A stretch of DNA of 32,447 nt from an uncultured beta proteobacterium. Its GTDB lineage: Bacteria > Pseudomonadota > Gammaproteobacteria > Burkholderiales > Burkholderiaceae_C. The notes under the pieces are model-generated. The model saw only the letters and a list, made by a program, of their open reading frames with translations. It searched no databases and was not told where the DNA came from. Made by a program: the position numbers and the translations under genes. This document shows, piece after piece, positions 24,550 to 32,447 of this stretch (its first letter is position 1; each line of letters starts with the position of its first letter). The stretch lies in assembly GCA_903845935.1 (NCBI GenBank), contig CAIMZI010000076.1, positions 1 to 32,447 of the forward strand. The letters run 5' to 3'.

Positions 24550-26295
24550 ATGAAACGTATTCAACTCGACGACTTTTTTGCAATCCGCAGGCTTGGCGGT
24601 CGGAAAGTGGGCACGCGTGATTTGCGTTGGCTTGCCCTGCTAATGACGGCCAGCCTGTTGATTTCATGCGGTGGCGGTGGTGGCGGAAGTTCAACGTCTG
24701 CGACCTCCGCCGATGTAGCTGCAGCCACGGCCGCCGCCTCAAATGCAGCAGCGGACACGGCCGCCAGTGCCGCCGCCGCAGCAAGCGATGCTGCAGCCAT
24801 CGCGGCCGCCGCCACTGCGGCCGCTGCCGCAGCGAATACGGCAGCAACAACGGCGGCGGCAGCCGCCGCAAATGCAGCTGCAGCAACAGCGGCAAGTATT
24901 GCTGCAGCTGCTACTGCAGCGGCCAATGCTGCAGCTGCGGCCGCTGCGGCAGCCGCAGCTGCAGCCGCCGCGCCGATACCTACGCCTTCTACGCTGGTGC
25001 TGAACCTGCCCAAACAAGGTTTGCTGCCCAGTGAACTGGCGGTCATCGTGGCCCAAGGCGATGCCAACTCGGAAGCCATAGCCAGCTACTACATCACCGC
25101 CCGCGGCATTCCGGCCGCCAACGTCATCCGCGTCACGGTTCCCACCGGATCCGACAGCATGTCTTCCGCCGCCTTCACGACGCTCAAGGCCTCTATTGAC
25201 GCCCAGCTACCAAGCAACGTGCAAGCCACCTTGCTGACCTGGTCCGCCCCGTCACGGGTCACTGGCAGTTGCACCATGAGCATTACCAGCGCCATGGCCT
25301 TCGGCTTTGATTCCAAATATTGTTTCACCGGCACGACTACCAGCCCATGTCAGGCCACTACCGCATCCAGTTACTACGACTCAGAGTCGGCTCAACCCTT
25401 GGGCAGCTACAACATCCGACCGTCCATGATGCTGGGTGCCAACACGCTGATCGGAACTACCACCGTGACCAATGCCAACGCGTTGGCGGCGGCAAAGTCC
25501 TTGATTGACCGCGGTGTGAGCGCCGATGCCAGCTACCCCAACGGTTACGGTTATCTGCTGCGCACCAGTGACGTCAACCGCAACGTGCGTTACGCCGACT
25601 ACAGCCAGTTGCCCACCCTATGGCCCGGCAGCAGCGGCTTGAAAGTCAATTACCTCGACAACTCGGCCGGTGCCAGCAGCGACACGATTACCGGCCAATC
25701 GAATGTGCTGTTCTATTTCACCGGCCTCACCAATGTCAGTGGCATCGCCAGCAACACATTTCGCCCTGGCGCAGCCGCCGACCACCTGACCTCCTTTGGC
25801 GGCTACCTGCCCACTGGCAATGGCCAGATGCCCATTACAGCCTGGCTGGCTGGTGGTGCCACGGCCAGCTATGGCACCGTGGAGGAGCCCTGCAATTACA
25901 CCGAAAAGTTTTCCAAGGCTTCGGTGCTGATAGACCACTATTACCGGGGCGACACCTTGATCGAGGCCTATTGGAAATCGGTGCAATGGCCGGGCGAAGG
26001 GCTATTTGTGGGCGAGCCGCTCTCACAACCGTTTCGCAACGCGTCGAGTTTTGCCATCGTCAACGGCGCCTACGCCATCAACACCCGCGGCATGCGCACC
26101 GGCAGCCACTATTCGTTGCAATACCGCATCGCACCTTCCACCACGTGGATCACGCTCAAGTCCTTTGTCGGCACGAGCGTGCAAGCCAGCACCCTGAGCG
26201 CCCCGCTGCCACCCAGCAACGCCACCCATATTCAGTGGGTCGGCCCCTGCCCCTCCAACAGCGCCCAACAATGCACCTTGAGCAGTTCCAGTTGA
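24550..26295 (+). CDS. TIGR03790 family lipoprotein with alanine-rich linker
   Basis: 581-aa protein. A signal peptide with a long n-region ends in lipobox LISC (C40), followed by six glycines. An extreme Ala-rich low-complexity segment spans about residues 56-141 and includes 15 consecutive alanines (127-141). The folded part begins near residue 146 with LVLNLPKQGLLPSELAVIVA and ASYYITARGIPAANVIRVTV. It contains WLAGGATASYGTVEEPCNYT, KASVLIDHYYRGDTLIEAYW and WPGEGLFVGEPLSQPF, which I recognise as the TIGR03790 pattern; the family has no known function. The last 80 residues look like a small beta domain. It is predicted to be membrane-anchored with the domain held away by the linker. It converges with metH across 27 bp. 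Confidence 0.75.
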   Translation: MKRIQLDDFFAIRRLGGRKVGTRDLRWLALLMTASLLISCGGGGGGSSTSATSADVAAATAAASNAAADTAASAAAAASDAAAIAAAATAAAAAANTAATTAAAAAANAAAATAASIAAAATAAANAAAAAAAAAAAAAAAPIPTPSTLVLNLPKQGLLPSELAVIVAQGDANSEAIASYYITARGIPAANVIRVTVPTGSDSMSSAAFTTLKASIDAQLPSNVQATLLTWSAPSRVTGSCTMSITSAMAFGFDSKYCFTGTTTSPCQATTASSYYDSESAQPLGSYNIRPSMMLGANTLIGTTTVTNANALAAAKSLIDRGVSADASYPNGYGYLLRTSDVNRNVRYADYSQLPTLWPGSSGLKVNYLDNSAGASSDTITGQSNVLFYFTGLTNVSGIASNTFRPGAAADHLTSFGGYLPTGNGQMPITAWLAGGATASYGTVEEPCNYTEKFSKASVLIDHYYRGDTLIEAYWKSVQWPGEGLFVGEPLSQPFRNASSFAIVNGAYAINTRGMRTGSHYSLQYRIAPSTTWITLKSFVGTSVQASTLSAPLPPSNATHIQWVGPCPSNSAQQCTLSSSS

Positions 26296-26322
26296 CAGCA
26301 GGTCAGATAGTGGCGCTGAGGT

Positions 26323-29055
26323 TTAGAGGTTTGGCGCCAACAGCCGCTGCAATTCAGCGGGCTGCAGCTGTCGGCGTTGGGCCAGGTCCTGCAACTGGTC
26401 CTCGCCGATCTTGCCGACGTTGAAGTAGCAGCTGTCTGGGTGACCCAGATAAAAACCGCTGACGCTGGCAGCCGGTGTCATGGCCAGACTTTCGGTCAAG
26501 CCCATGCCAATTTCCTCGCACTTCAGCAACTCGAACATATCCTTTTTGGCACTGTGGTCCGGACAGGCAGGGTAGCCGGGCGCTGGGCGAATGCCTTGGT
26601 AACGCTCCTTGATCATTGACTCCAGATCAAAGGCTTCCTGGGCGGCATAGCCCCAAAAGTCGGTACGCACGCGGTAATGCAGGCATTCGGCAAAGGCCTC
26701 GGCCAACCGGTCGGCAATGGCCTTGAACAAGATGGAACTGTAGTCGTCGTGATCGGCCATGAAGAGTTGGTCGCGTTTTTCCGCGCCGATTCCGGCCGTC
26801 ACGGCGAACAGTCCCACGTAGTCTTGAGCCATACCCTTGGGGGCCACAAAGTCGGCCAGGCATCTGCTGGGCCGCATGACGCCGTCAATTTCCTGTTTTT
26901 CTGTCTGCTGGCGCAAGCCATACCAGGTCATCGCGGTCTGGCTGCGCGATTCATCGGTGTAGAGCTCAATATCATCGTCGTGGACGGTGTTGGCCGGATA
27001 CAGGCCCAGCACCGCGTTGGCACTGAGCCACCTGCCATCGATCGCCCGTTTGAGCATGGCCTGGCCATCCAGCAACACGCGCTTGGCTTCGGTTCCCACC
27101 ACCTCATCCTGCAAAATAGCGGGATAGGGGCCGGCCAGGTCCCAGGTTTGAAAAAACGGGCCCCAGTCGATAAAGCGCGCCAGCTCCGACAAGTCAAAAT
27201 TGCGGAACACGCGCCGGCCAATGAATTTGGGCCGCACGGCCTGGTAAGCCGTCCAGTCCACCACCGTCTTGTTGGCCCTGGCCTTGTCCAGTGACCACAG
27301 CGGGGTCTGCTTCTTGTTGGCGTGCTGCTCTCTGACCTTGTGGTTGTCTGCGCGCAGCGACTCAATGTAGCTGGCGGCCTGTTCGCCCAGCAGGCTTTGC
27401 GCCACGCCCACGCTGCGCGAGGCATCCGGCACATACACCACCGGTCCTTCGTAATGGGGCGCAATCTTGACTGCGGTATGCACCCGGCTGGTGGTGGCGC
27501 CACCGATGAGCAGGGGCGTTTTGCGACTGCGGAAGTAGTCATCCTTTTGCATTTCACCCGCGACATAGGCCATCTCTTCCAGACTGGGGGTGATCAGGCC
27601 GGACAGGCCAATGATGTCTGCGCCTTCCAGTTTGGCACGCGCGAGAATTTCATGGCAGGGCACCATCACCCCCATGTTGACGACCTCGTAGTTATTGCAC
27701 TGCAGCACCACCGTCACAATGTTTTTGCCGATATCGTGCACATCGCCCTTGACCGTGGCAATCACGATCTTGCCCTTGGCCTTGGCTTCTCCGCCGGCCT
27801 CCACCATGGCCGCTTTTTCGGCCTCGATATAGGGCAAGAGATGCGCCACCGCCTGCTTCATGACGCGGGCACTCTTGACCACCTGGGGCAGAAACATCTT
27901 GCCCTGGCCAAACAGATCCCCCACCACATTCATGCCATCCATCAGCGGGCCTTCGATGACATGCAGCGGACGCCCACCCTGGGCCAGGATGGCGCGATAG
28001 GCTTCCTCGGTGTCCTCGGCAATGAAGTCGGTGATGCCATGCACCAGCGCGTGGCTCAGCCGCTGGGCCACAGTCACGGGCTCGGTGGGCGTACCGCGCC
28101 AGTCCAGCCTGCGGCTTTCGTCGCGCGCCGCACCCTGGGCACTGGCGGCAATCTCCACCAGGCGCTCACCCGCATCGGCGCGCCGGTTCAGCACCACGTC
28201 TTCTACCCGCTCGCGCAGCTCCGGCGCCAGGTCGTCGTAAACACCCACCATTCCCGCGTTGACGATACCCATGTCCATACCGGCCTGAATGGCGTGGTAC
28301 AGAAACACGGTGTGAATGGCCTCGCGCACCGGGTCATTGCCGCGAAACGAAAAGCTGACGTTGGAGACACCGCCCGACACCTTGGCGCCGGGCAGATTGT
28401 GTTTGATCCAACGCGTGGCCTCGATGAAATCTACCGCGTAATTGTTGTGTTCCTCAATGCCGGTCGCGATGGCAAAGATGTTTGGATCGAAAATGATGTC
28501 CTCGGCTGGAAATCCCACCTCATCGACCAGAATCCGGTAGGCGCGTGCGCATATGTCGATCTTGCGCTGGTAGGTGTCGGCCTGCCCCTGCTCATCAAAG
28601 GCCATTACCACCGCTGCCGCACCGTAGCGGCGCACCAGGCGCGCCTGCTGCTTGAACTGCTCCACGCCCTCCTTCATGCTGATGGAGTTCACGATCGATT
28701 TGCCCTGCACGCAGCGCAGGCCCGCTTCGATCACGCTCCACTTGCTGGAGTCAATCATGATCGGAACGCGCGAAATGTCGGGCTCACTGGCGATCAGCTG
28801 CAAAAACCGCACCATCGCGGCCTGGCTATCGAGCATGGCCTCATCCATGTTGATGTCGATGATCTGCGCGCCGTTTTCAACCTGTTGCCGCGCTACCGCC
28901 AAGGCCTGCTCATACTCGCCATTGAGAATCATGCGGGCAAAGGCCTTGGAGCCGGTGACGTTGGTGCGCTCGCCAATATTGACGAACAAGGTGTCGGCGT
29001 TGATGACGACAGGCTCCAGGCCGGACAACATCATGGGAGAATAATTTTGAGACAT
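26323..29055 (-). CDS. metH: Methionine synthase, pterin/cobalamin/activation module
   Basis: Carries the methyltetrahydrofolate, B12 and reactivation domains of cobalamin-dependent methionine synthase. From ATG at 29055 (910 aa) the pterin-binding barrel begins with [17 protein letters not shown] (about 23-39). The cap and B12 domains follow, with cobalt-ligand His440 in [20 protein letters not shown]. The C-terminal AdoMet-binding activation domain has the [12 protein letters not shown] motif near residue 840. A longer frame to 29214 adds residues unlike the family. The homocysteine-binding module is a separate gene 43 bp upstream on the same strand. Together they equal one full-length MetH split between two domains, not a broken gene: both halves have proper starts. 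Confidence 0.95.
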   Translation of the reverse strand: MSQNYSPMMLSGLEPVVINADTLFVNIGERTNVTGSKAFARMILNGEYEQALAVARQQVENGAQIIDINMDEAMLDSQAAMVRFLQLIASEPDISRVPIMIDSSKWSVIEAGLRCVQGKSIVNSISMKEGVEQFKQQARLVRRYGAAAVVMAFDEQGQADTYQRKIDICARAYRILVDEVGFPAEDIIFDPNIFAIATGIEEHNNYAVDFIEATRWIKHNLPGAKVSGGVSNVSFSFRGNDPVREAIHTVFLYHAIQAGMDMGIVNAGMVGVYDDLAPELRERVEDVVLNRRADAGERLVEIAASAQGAARDESRRLDWRGTPTEPVTVAQRLSHALVHGITDFIAEDTEEAYRAILAQGGRPLHVIEGPLMDGMNVVGDLFGQGKMFLPQVVKSARVMKQAVAHLLPYIEAEKAAMVEAGGEAKAKGKIVIATVKGDVHDIGKNIVTVVLQCNNYEVVNMGVMVPCHEILARAKLEGADIIGLSGLITPSLEEMAYVAGEMQKDDYFRSRKTPLLIGGATTSRVHTAVKIAPHYEGPVVYVPDASRSVGVAQSLLGEQAASYIESLRADNHKVREQHANKKQTPLWSLDKARANKTVVDWTAYQAVRPKFIGRRVFRNFDLSELARFIDWGPFFQTWDLAGPYPAILQDEVVGTEAKRVLLDGQAMLKRAIDGRWLSANAVLGLYPANTVHDDDIELYTDESRSQTAMTWYGLRQQTEKQEIDGVMRPSRCLADFVAPKGMAQDYVGLFAVTAGIGAEKRDQLFMADHDDYSSILFKAIADRLAEAFAECLHYRVRTDFWGYAAQEAFDLESMIKERYQGIRPAPGYPACPDHSAKKDMFELLKCEEIGMGLTESLAMTPAASVSGFYLGHPDSCYFNVGKIGEDQLQDLAQRRQLQPAELQRLLAPNL

Positions 29056-29098
29056 GGTGCAATGGGTTGACTGAGCAAATGGTTTGACTGAACGACGC

Positions 29099-30145
29099 TC
29101 AGGCGTATTTCGGATAGGCGCCGTGGCCTTGCACAATGCGAGGAGACTGCGCACCAACCTCGCCCACAATCGCAGCGATGTGCTCAGGCGTCGTGCCGCA
29201 GCAACCGCCCACAATATTCACCAGGCCCTCTCGCGCAAACTCGTGCAACAGCCGGCTTGTGACATCCGGAGTCTCGTCGAATCCGGTTTCCGCCATGGGG
29301 TTGGGCAGACCGGCATTGGGATAGCAACTGATAAAGGTATCGGGTGCGACCCGGTGCAGTTCCTGGATATAGGGGCGCATCAGGGTGGCGCCCAGCGCGC
29401 AGTTCAGCCCAATGGCCAGCGGTTTTGCGTGGCGCACGCTATGCCAGAAGGCGGTCACGGTTTGGCCGCTGAGAATGCGCCCGGAGGCATCCGTCACCGT
29501 GCCACTGATGATCAGCGGCAGCCGCTCGCCCGATGCCTCAAAATAGCTGTCGATGGCAAACAGGGCGGCCTTGGCATTCAGGGTATCGAAGATGGTTTCC
29601 ACCAGCAGCACATCGGCCCCGGCCTCCACCAGCGCCTGCGTCTGCTCGTAGTAGGCCACTTGCAACTGCTCAAAATTGATGTTGCGCGCACCCGGATCAT
29701 TGACATCCGGACTGATGCTCGCCGTCTTGGGCGTCGGGCCCAGCGCGCCCACCACAAAACGTGGCTTGTCCGGTGTGGAATATTTGTCGCAGGCAGCGCG
29801 GGCCAGCCGGGTCGATGCCAGATTCATCTCGCGCGCCAGGTCCGCCATATCGTAATCCGCTTGCGCAATCGTGGTGGCTCCAAAGGTATTGGTTTCGATC
29901 AGGTCCGCACCGGCCGCCAGGTAGCTTTCATGAATGCTCGAAATCACGTCCGGCCGGGTCAGACTCAGCAACTCGTTATTGCCCTTGATATCCCGATGAA
30001 AGTCCTTGAAGCGCTCGCCACGGTACTGCTCTTCGGTCAACTTGAAGCGCTGAATCATGGTGCCCATGGCGCCGTCGAGGATGGCGATGCGCTGCTCCAA
30101 TATTTCTGGCAACTGTTGGGCTCGGGTGTAAGGGGGAAACTTCAT
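29099..30145 (-). CDS. metH: Methionine synthase, homocysteine-binding module
   Basis: Homocysteine S-methyltransferase barrel corresponding to the first domain of MetH. It begins with the family motif [18 protein letters not shown]. From ATG at 30145 (348 aa) the zinc ligands are C249 (in IGLNCALGA) and C315/C316 (in [12 protein letters not shown]), matching C247, C310 and C311 of E. coli MetH. A second ATG two codons upstream (30151) is equally possible, and an open frame with GTG continues to 30271 but is not family-like. No strong Shine-Dalgarno sequence is seen. It must work with the product of the downstream gene. The upstream region has a TATAAT hexamer and a hairpin but no cobalamin riboswitch that I can recognise. 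Confidence 0.95.
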   Translation of the reverse strand: MKFPPYTRAQQLPEILEQRIAILDGAMGTMIQRFKLTEEQYRGERFKDFHRDIKGNNELLSLTRPDVISSIHESYLAAGADLIETNTFGATTIAQADYDMADLAREMNLASTRLARAACDKYSTPDKPRFVVGALGPTPKTASISPDVNDPGARNINFEQLQVAYYEQTQALVEAGADVLLVETIFDTLNAKAALFAIDSYFEASGERLPLIISGTVTDASGRILSGQTVTAFWHSVRHAKPLAIGLNCALGATLMRPYIQELHRVAPDTFISCYPNAGLPNPMAETGFDETPDVTSRLLHEFAREGLVNIVGGCCGTTPEHIAAIVGEVGAQSPRIVQGHGAYPKYA

Positions 30146-30216
30146 GAACATCAACTTTTTCAAAGGGATTCGTCTTCGGTGCGCTGGAAACTTGAGTGGA
30201 TGCTTACGACGTGGCG

Positions 30217-30237
30217 CCAGTGCGCAAGGTGCGCTGG
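30217..30237 (-). promoter_or_regulatory. Hairpin in the presumed 5' leader of the metH operon
   Basis: CCAGTGCGC and TGCGCTGG face each other around a short centre, giving a 7-9 pair stem. It lies about 70-90 bp upstream of the homocysteine-module start codon and downstream of the candidate -10. No T run follows. Function unknown. Confidence 0.35.
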
Positions 30238-30304
30238 CCGCCCATTCAAGCCAGGCAAGCGGCTCTGCCACTCAGACCATGGCTTAAGGAAACCGCGCAA
30301 ATTA

Positions 30305-30310
30305 ATTATA
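30305..30310 (-). promoter_or_regulatory. Candidate -10 element of the metH operon
   Basis: Perfect TATAAT on the minus strand (30310-30305), giving a leader of roughly 150 nt. The -35 region (TCGCTG at 18 bp) is poor, so an activator would be expected if this promoter is real. Confidence 0.4.
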
Positions 30311-30384
30311 CGGTGACGCGTCTCAGGCAGCGATTCTCAGCAACCCGGGTGGCGCACAAGCACGGGCGCGCCTGAACGCAAGGG

Positions 30385-30576
30385 CTATTCCTTACAAGCA
30401 AAGTCTGCCAACCATGCAATTTGGCCAAGGTGCCGGGCCTTGGCAAAGTAACGACGATCCGCCGTGACCAACATCGCGCCGGGAATGGACAGAGCTACCG
30501 CGTGGTAAAGCGTGTCAAACAGGTGATGGTCAAGCTGACAGGCCAAATCAATGGCGCGCGTGTAGGCTGCCGTGGG
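30385..30576 (-). pseudogene. VapC-type PIN toxin remnant, 5' half deleted
   Basis: Immediately after the antitoxin stop codon, and in the same frame, the minus strand reads about 63 codons to a TAG at 30387-30385. The translation includes AIDLACQLDHHLFDTLYHAV and LVTADRRYFAKARHLG. This matches the C-terminal half of a VapC PIN nuclease: the acidic residue in the usual YDALY-like motif and the Asp of TADRR. The N-terminal half with the first catalytic Asp (xLDTN/VDAS-type motif) and the central Glu is absent, and no start codon or ribosome binding site precedes the remnant. The junction with the antitoxin gene lies around CCCCATTTTTTAG, where an intact vapC would normally start. It should be non-functional. 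Confidence 0.8.
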
Positions 30577-30816
30577 CTAAAAAATGGGGCGGCCTGCTTC
30601 GCGCGCAGCCCTAAACTCGGACTCGGAAATCCGAGGTGCATTGATGCGATTGGCCAAAATACGGTCTACCGCGCTGCGATGAATCTTACGGCGTTGTTCA
30701 CGCTCTACCGCATCGCGCATCAAATCCGCAATGACAGCGCTTTTGTTTTGGCCCTCAAAGACCGTGTTAAACGCATTCTTGATGTCCTCTGGAACGCTGA
30801 AATTGACGGTGGGCAT
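30577..30816 (-). CDS. Ribbon-helix-helix antitoxin (VapB-like), orphaned
   Basis: 79-aa DNA-binding antitoxin. From ATG at 30816 it begins MPTVNFSVPEDIKNAFNTVF, then EGQNKSAVIADLMRDAV, a ribbon-helix-helix fold. A charged C-terminal arm (REQRRKIHRSAVDRILANRI to REAGRPIF) would normally wrap the toxin. A longer frame to 30933 is rejected because AGGA sits 6 nt before the 30816 ATG and a palindromic operator lies just upstream. The downstream toxin gene has lost its 5' half, so this is an antitoxin without partner, perhaps still binding its operator or neutralising a related toxin elsewhere. It lies between the metH promoter region and the YjbH-PAP2 gene. Confidence 0.85.
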   Translation of the reverse strand: MPTVNFSVPEDIKNAFNTVFEGQNKSAVIADLMRDAVEREQRRKIHRSAVDRILANRINAPRISESEFRAAREAGRPIF

Positions 30817-30826
30817 CGCGAGTCCT

Positions 30827-30851
30827 ATGTTGTTGAAAATTTCAACAACAT
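30827..30851. promoter_or_regulatory. Palindromic operator of the antitoxin gene
   Basis: Inverted repeat with 12-bp perfect arms, ATGTTGTTGAAA (30827-30838) and TTTCAACAACAT (30840-30851), around one central base. It starts 11 bp upstream of the antitoxin ATG and overlaps the -10 element, as expected for autorepression by a ribbon-helix-helix protein. Confidence 0.75.
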
Positions 30852-30878
30852 TGTGGTAAAAAAAGCCTGACCGGTCAA
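30850..30878 (-). promoter_or_regulatory. Promoter of the antitoxin gene
   Basis: Minus strand TTGACC (30878-30873) and CACAAT (30855-30850) are exactly 17 bp apart. Transcription would start inside the palindrome about 30 nt before the antitoxin ATG. Confidence 0.6.
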
Positions 30879-30942
30879 TTGCAAGCCTTGTCCCAGCCAC
30901 ACCCCGTACCACGCCTGCGCTCGCTTGCCCCAATCCGCCCCC

Positions 30943-32447
30943 TCAAAAGCTCCAGCTGGCGTCCACCGATTGGGTCGTGGCGCTCAGGCGCACGGTGCGC
31001 TTGCCGCCAAGCTGCTGCTCGTAGCTCAGGCTGCCAATGGCATAACCCATCAGGCCACCGGCCACGGTGTCAGACAGCCAATGTTCCCGGCTCTGGATGC
31101 GGCCGACGGCGGTGCTGGCGGCCAAGCCGTAGAGCCAGGGGCTATCGGCCTGCTTGGCAAACGGCGTAACCAGGGCAAAGGCCAGGGCCACGTGGTTGGA
31201 GCCAAAACTCGATTGCGCGGCCGCCGGTGTAAAGCCTGTGAAGCTGCTGTTGCCCAACTCATCGGCCGGACGCGCACGGCCCACGGCGTACTTGGTCAGC
31301 AAATTGCCGCCCATGGTGTAGGCGGCCGCTGTCAGCGCGGTCTTGGCCGTTGCCGCTGCATCGTCTCCGGCAATGCCGGTGAACAAAATACCGGTTCCCG
31401 CAGCCAGTGCCAGGGGCAGGCCGTTGGCAATAGAAGCGGCGCGGTCCCAGTTGCCGCCCTGGTGATTCACCGCCCATTGGTCTACCTTGTTGTCCAGCAG
31501 GCTAGAGCCCAAAATCAAGGCACCACCCCAGGCCCATGTGGACGCGGGCACGCCGGCAATGCCCCGCCCCAAGGCGGAGGAGGAAGATCCGGTGTACTGC
31601 CATAGGCTTTCGCCAGCTTCTGGCTCCACGTAGGAATTGTCTTGGGCGGACACAAATCGGTTCTCGGCCTTGGAGGGTCTGGACGACTGGCTCCAACTGC
31701 GGCTGTCGCGCTGGCTGGTAAAGTCGAATAGTGCCACGCCACGGCCCAGCTTGGCGCCGCCATCGCGGGTCAGCGGGCTCCAGACCACGTTCGCCGTGCC
31801 GGGCGCCGACTTGGGCAGCAGCACATCAAACGGTATGGTCATGTAAATGCCCTTGTCAAAGCTGCCCTCGCCAAACTGCTCGGCCGACACATTGGTCTTG
31901 GTGGCCCATACGCCCAGCGCCGTGCCATTCTTGAACACCCGCTTGAAATCGAAAGTGGCGCCGGTGTCACCCGCCAGATACTGGCCGGCGCTGAGCTTCA
32001 CCTGCACATCATTCCAGCCGGTGTCCCAATACAGGGTGGCGTGACCGGTATCGACCTGGTAATCCCTGAACTTCAGGTTTTCGGCAAAATCACGCTGCTG
32101 CACATGGTTCACGTCCACGCCAAACGCCCATTTACCCTGCCAGGGCCGATATAGCCACTCGGCCCCCACTCCCCCAAACATCTCTTCCAGCATGCCGCCG
32201 TAGACGCTGGCATAGTGGCCGCCGCCCAGATCTTCCACATGGGTCAGCTGCATGCCGGGCATGGTGTAGCGCGCCGTGGTCACAAACTCCCGTGCGTAGG
32301 TGCGCACCCGTGGCAGGTTGCTAGGCCCGTCAAACTTGAAACCCTCGTAATTGTCCAAAATCCGGGCATTGAAGTTGCCGGCCAGCCAGGTGCTGGGTGT
32401 GAAGTGCTTGTCGATCCGCGCCTGCACACCGATCTCATAGAGCAGAA
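30943..32447 (-). CDS. YjbH-like outer-membrane protein fused to PAP2 phosphatase, 5' end outside window
   Basis: The open frame enters from the window edge and runs about 500 codons. The first visible half is beta-strand-rich and resembles the end of YjbH, an exopolysaccharide-associated outer-membrane barrel: EWLYRPWQGKWAFGVDVNHV, GHATLYWDTGWNDVQVKLSA, TIPFDVLLPKSAPGTANVVW. The C-terminal 200 residues are a PAP2-type phosphatase with all three motifs: KYAVGRARP (K-x6-RP, about 31266-31294), GSNH (about 31195-31206) and R-x5-H-x3-D in GRIQSREHWLSD (about 31066-31101). Several hydrophobic stretches lie in this part. It may remodel a phosphorylated lipid or carrier during polysaccharide export. 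A methionine at 32427 is only an internal codon. Confidence 0.75.
   Translation of the reverse strand, partial: LLYEIGVQARIDKHFTPSTWLAGNFNARILDNYEGFKFDGPSNLPRVRTYAREFVTTARYTMPGMQLTHVEDLGGGHYASVYGGMLEEMFGGVGAEWLYRPWQGKWAFGVDVNHVQQRDFAENLKFRDYQVDTGHATLYWDTGWNDVQVKLSAGQYLAGDTGATFDFKRVFKNGTALGVWATKTNVSAEQFGEGSFDKGIYMTIPFDVLLPKSAPGTANVVWSPLTRDGGAKLGRGVALFDFTSQRDSRSWSQSSRPSKAENRFVSAQDNSYVEPEAGESLWQYTGSSSSALGRGIAGVPASTWAWGGALILGSSLLDNKVDQWAVNHQGGNWDRAASIANGLPLALAAGTGILFTGIAGDDAAATAKTALTAAAYTMGGNLLTKYAVGRARPADELGNSSFTGFTPAAAQSSFGSNHVALAFALVTPFAKQADSPWLYGLAASTAVGRIQSREHWLSDTVAGGLMGYAIGSLSYEQQLGGKRTVRLSATTQSVDASWSF

Noticed and set aside
24715..24972. Microsatellite suggesting phase variation
   Set aside because: The repeat unit is a codon family (GCN), not one exact triplet, and any loss or gain of whole codons would keep the frame, so it is not an on/off switch.
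24561..25079. Antisense frame with its own polyalanine tract over the TIGR03790 gene
   Set aside because: GCN-rich DNA reads as Ala-, Arg- or Gln-rich in several frames. Only the plus frame has a lipoprotein signal and a family domain.
30152..30310. Cobalamin or SAM/SAH riboswitch before the metH genes
   Set aside because: I looked for a B12-box-like segment and other conserved riboswitch cores and did not find a convincing match. Only a simple hairpin is visible.
30421..30870. 149-codon plus-strand frame over the toxin-antitoxin locus
   Set aside because: It overlaps the antitoxin and toxin remnant on the other strand. Those show RHH and PIN motifs, a promoter and an operator; this frame shows none.
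1..32447. Mobile element, prophage, CRISPR or defence island
   Set aside because: No transposase, integrase, terminal inverted repeats, regularly spaced repeats or phage structural genes were seen. Apart from the toxin-antitoxin remnant the content is core genome.

Overview
This is a gene-dense, high-GC stretch of chromosomal core genome from a betaproteobacterium, most likely Burkholderiales and probably Comamonadaceae (Rhodoferax/Polaromonas-like). That placement is an inference. It rests on the rpsF-priB-rpsR-rplI cluster, the alaA-hom pair, methionine synthase encoded by two genes, the surE-pcm-nlpD-rpoS-rlmD order, a short beta-type H-NS protein and a large VC_2705-type Na+/solute symporter. 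No tRNA, rRNA, CRISPR array, insertion sequence or phage gene is visible. No gene-free stretch exceeds about 300 bases.

Layout. 1-2.4 kb: hom (cut by the window edge) and alaA, minus strand. 2.5-5.3 kb: an Mth938-like protein, a Bcp/PrxQ peroxiredoxin and a PIN-PhoH ATPase, plus strand. 5.4-8.5 kb: dnaB, with a DnaA-box cluster in its upstream region, then the bL9/bS18/PriB/bS6 operon, minus strand. 8.6-14.2 kb: a gluconeogenic block with a fused DUF4212 + VC_2705 symporter, ppsA directly upstream of it (stop and start overlap), and the divergent regulator ppsR. 14.3-16.1 kb: a GlcG/HbpS-like protein, a YccA/BI-1 membrane protein and a small lipoprotein. 16.1-21.0 kb: the stationary-phase and repair cluster surE-pcm-nlpD-rpoS-rlmD. 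21.2-23.0 kb: cytochrome b561 plus two YceI proteins. 23.1-26.3 kb: H-NS, a secreted protein of unknown function, and a TIGR03790-type lipoprotein with an extreme alanine-rich linker. 26.3-30.1 kb: methionine synthase in two genes. 30.4-30.9 kb: an intact ribbon-helix-helix antitoxin with its operator, followed by a VapC toxin gene that has lost its 5' half. 30.9 kb to the end: a YjbH-type outer-membrane protein fused to a PAP2 phosphatase, cut by the window edge.

How the genes work together. The ppsA/ppsR/symporter block fits uptake of a small carboxylate feeding PEP synthesis, with PpsR switching PpsA on and off. The rpoS cluster combines protein repair, a nucleotidase, an amidase activator, the general stress sigma factor and an rRNA methyltransferase. 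The cytochrome b561/YceI block looks like a periplasmic redox or isoprenoid-quinone module. The least explained parts are the H-NS/secreted protein/TIGR03790 segment, the eroded toxin-antitoxin locus and the YjbH-PAP2 fusion. I see no complete new defence or mobile system. The most novel signals are these fusions and regulatory arrangements.
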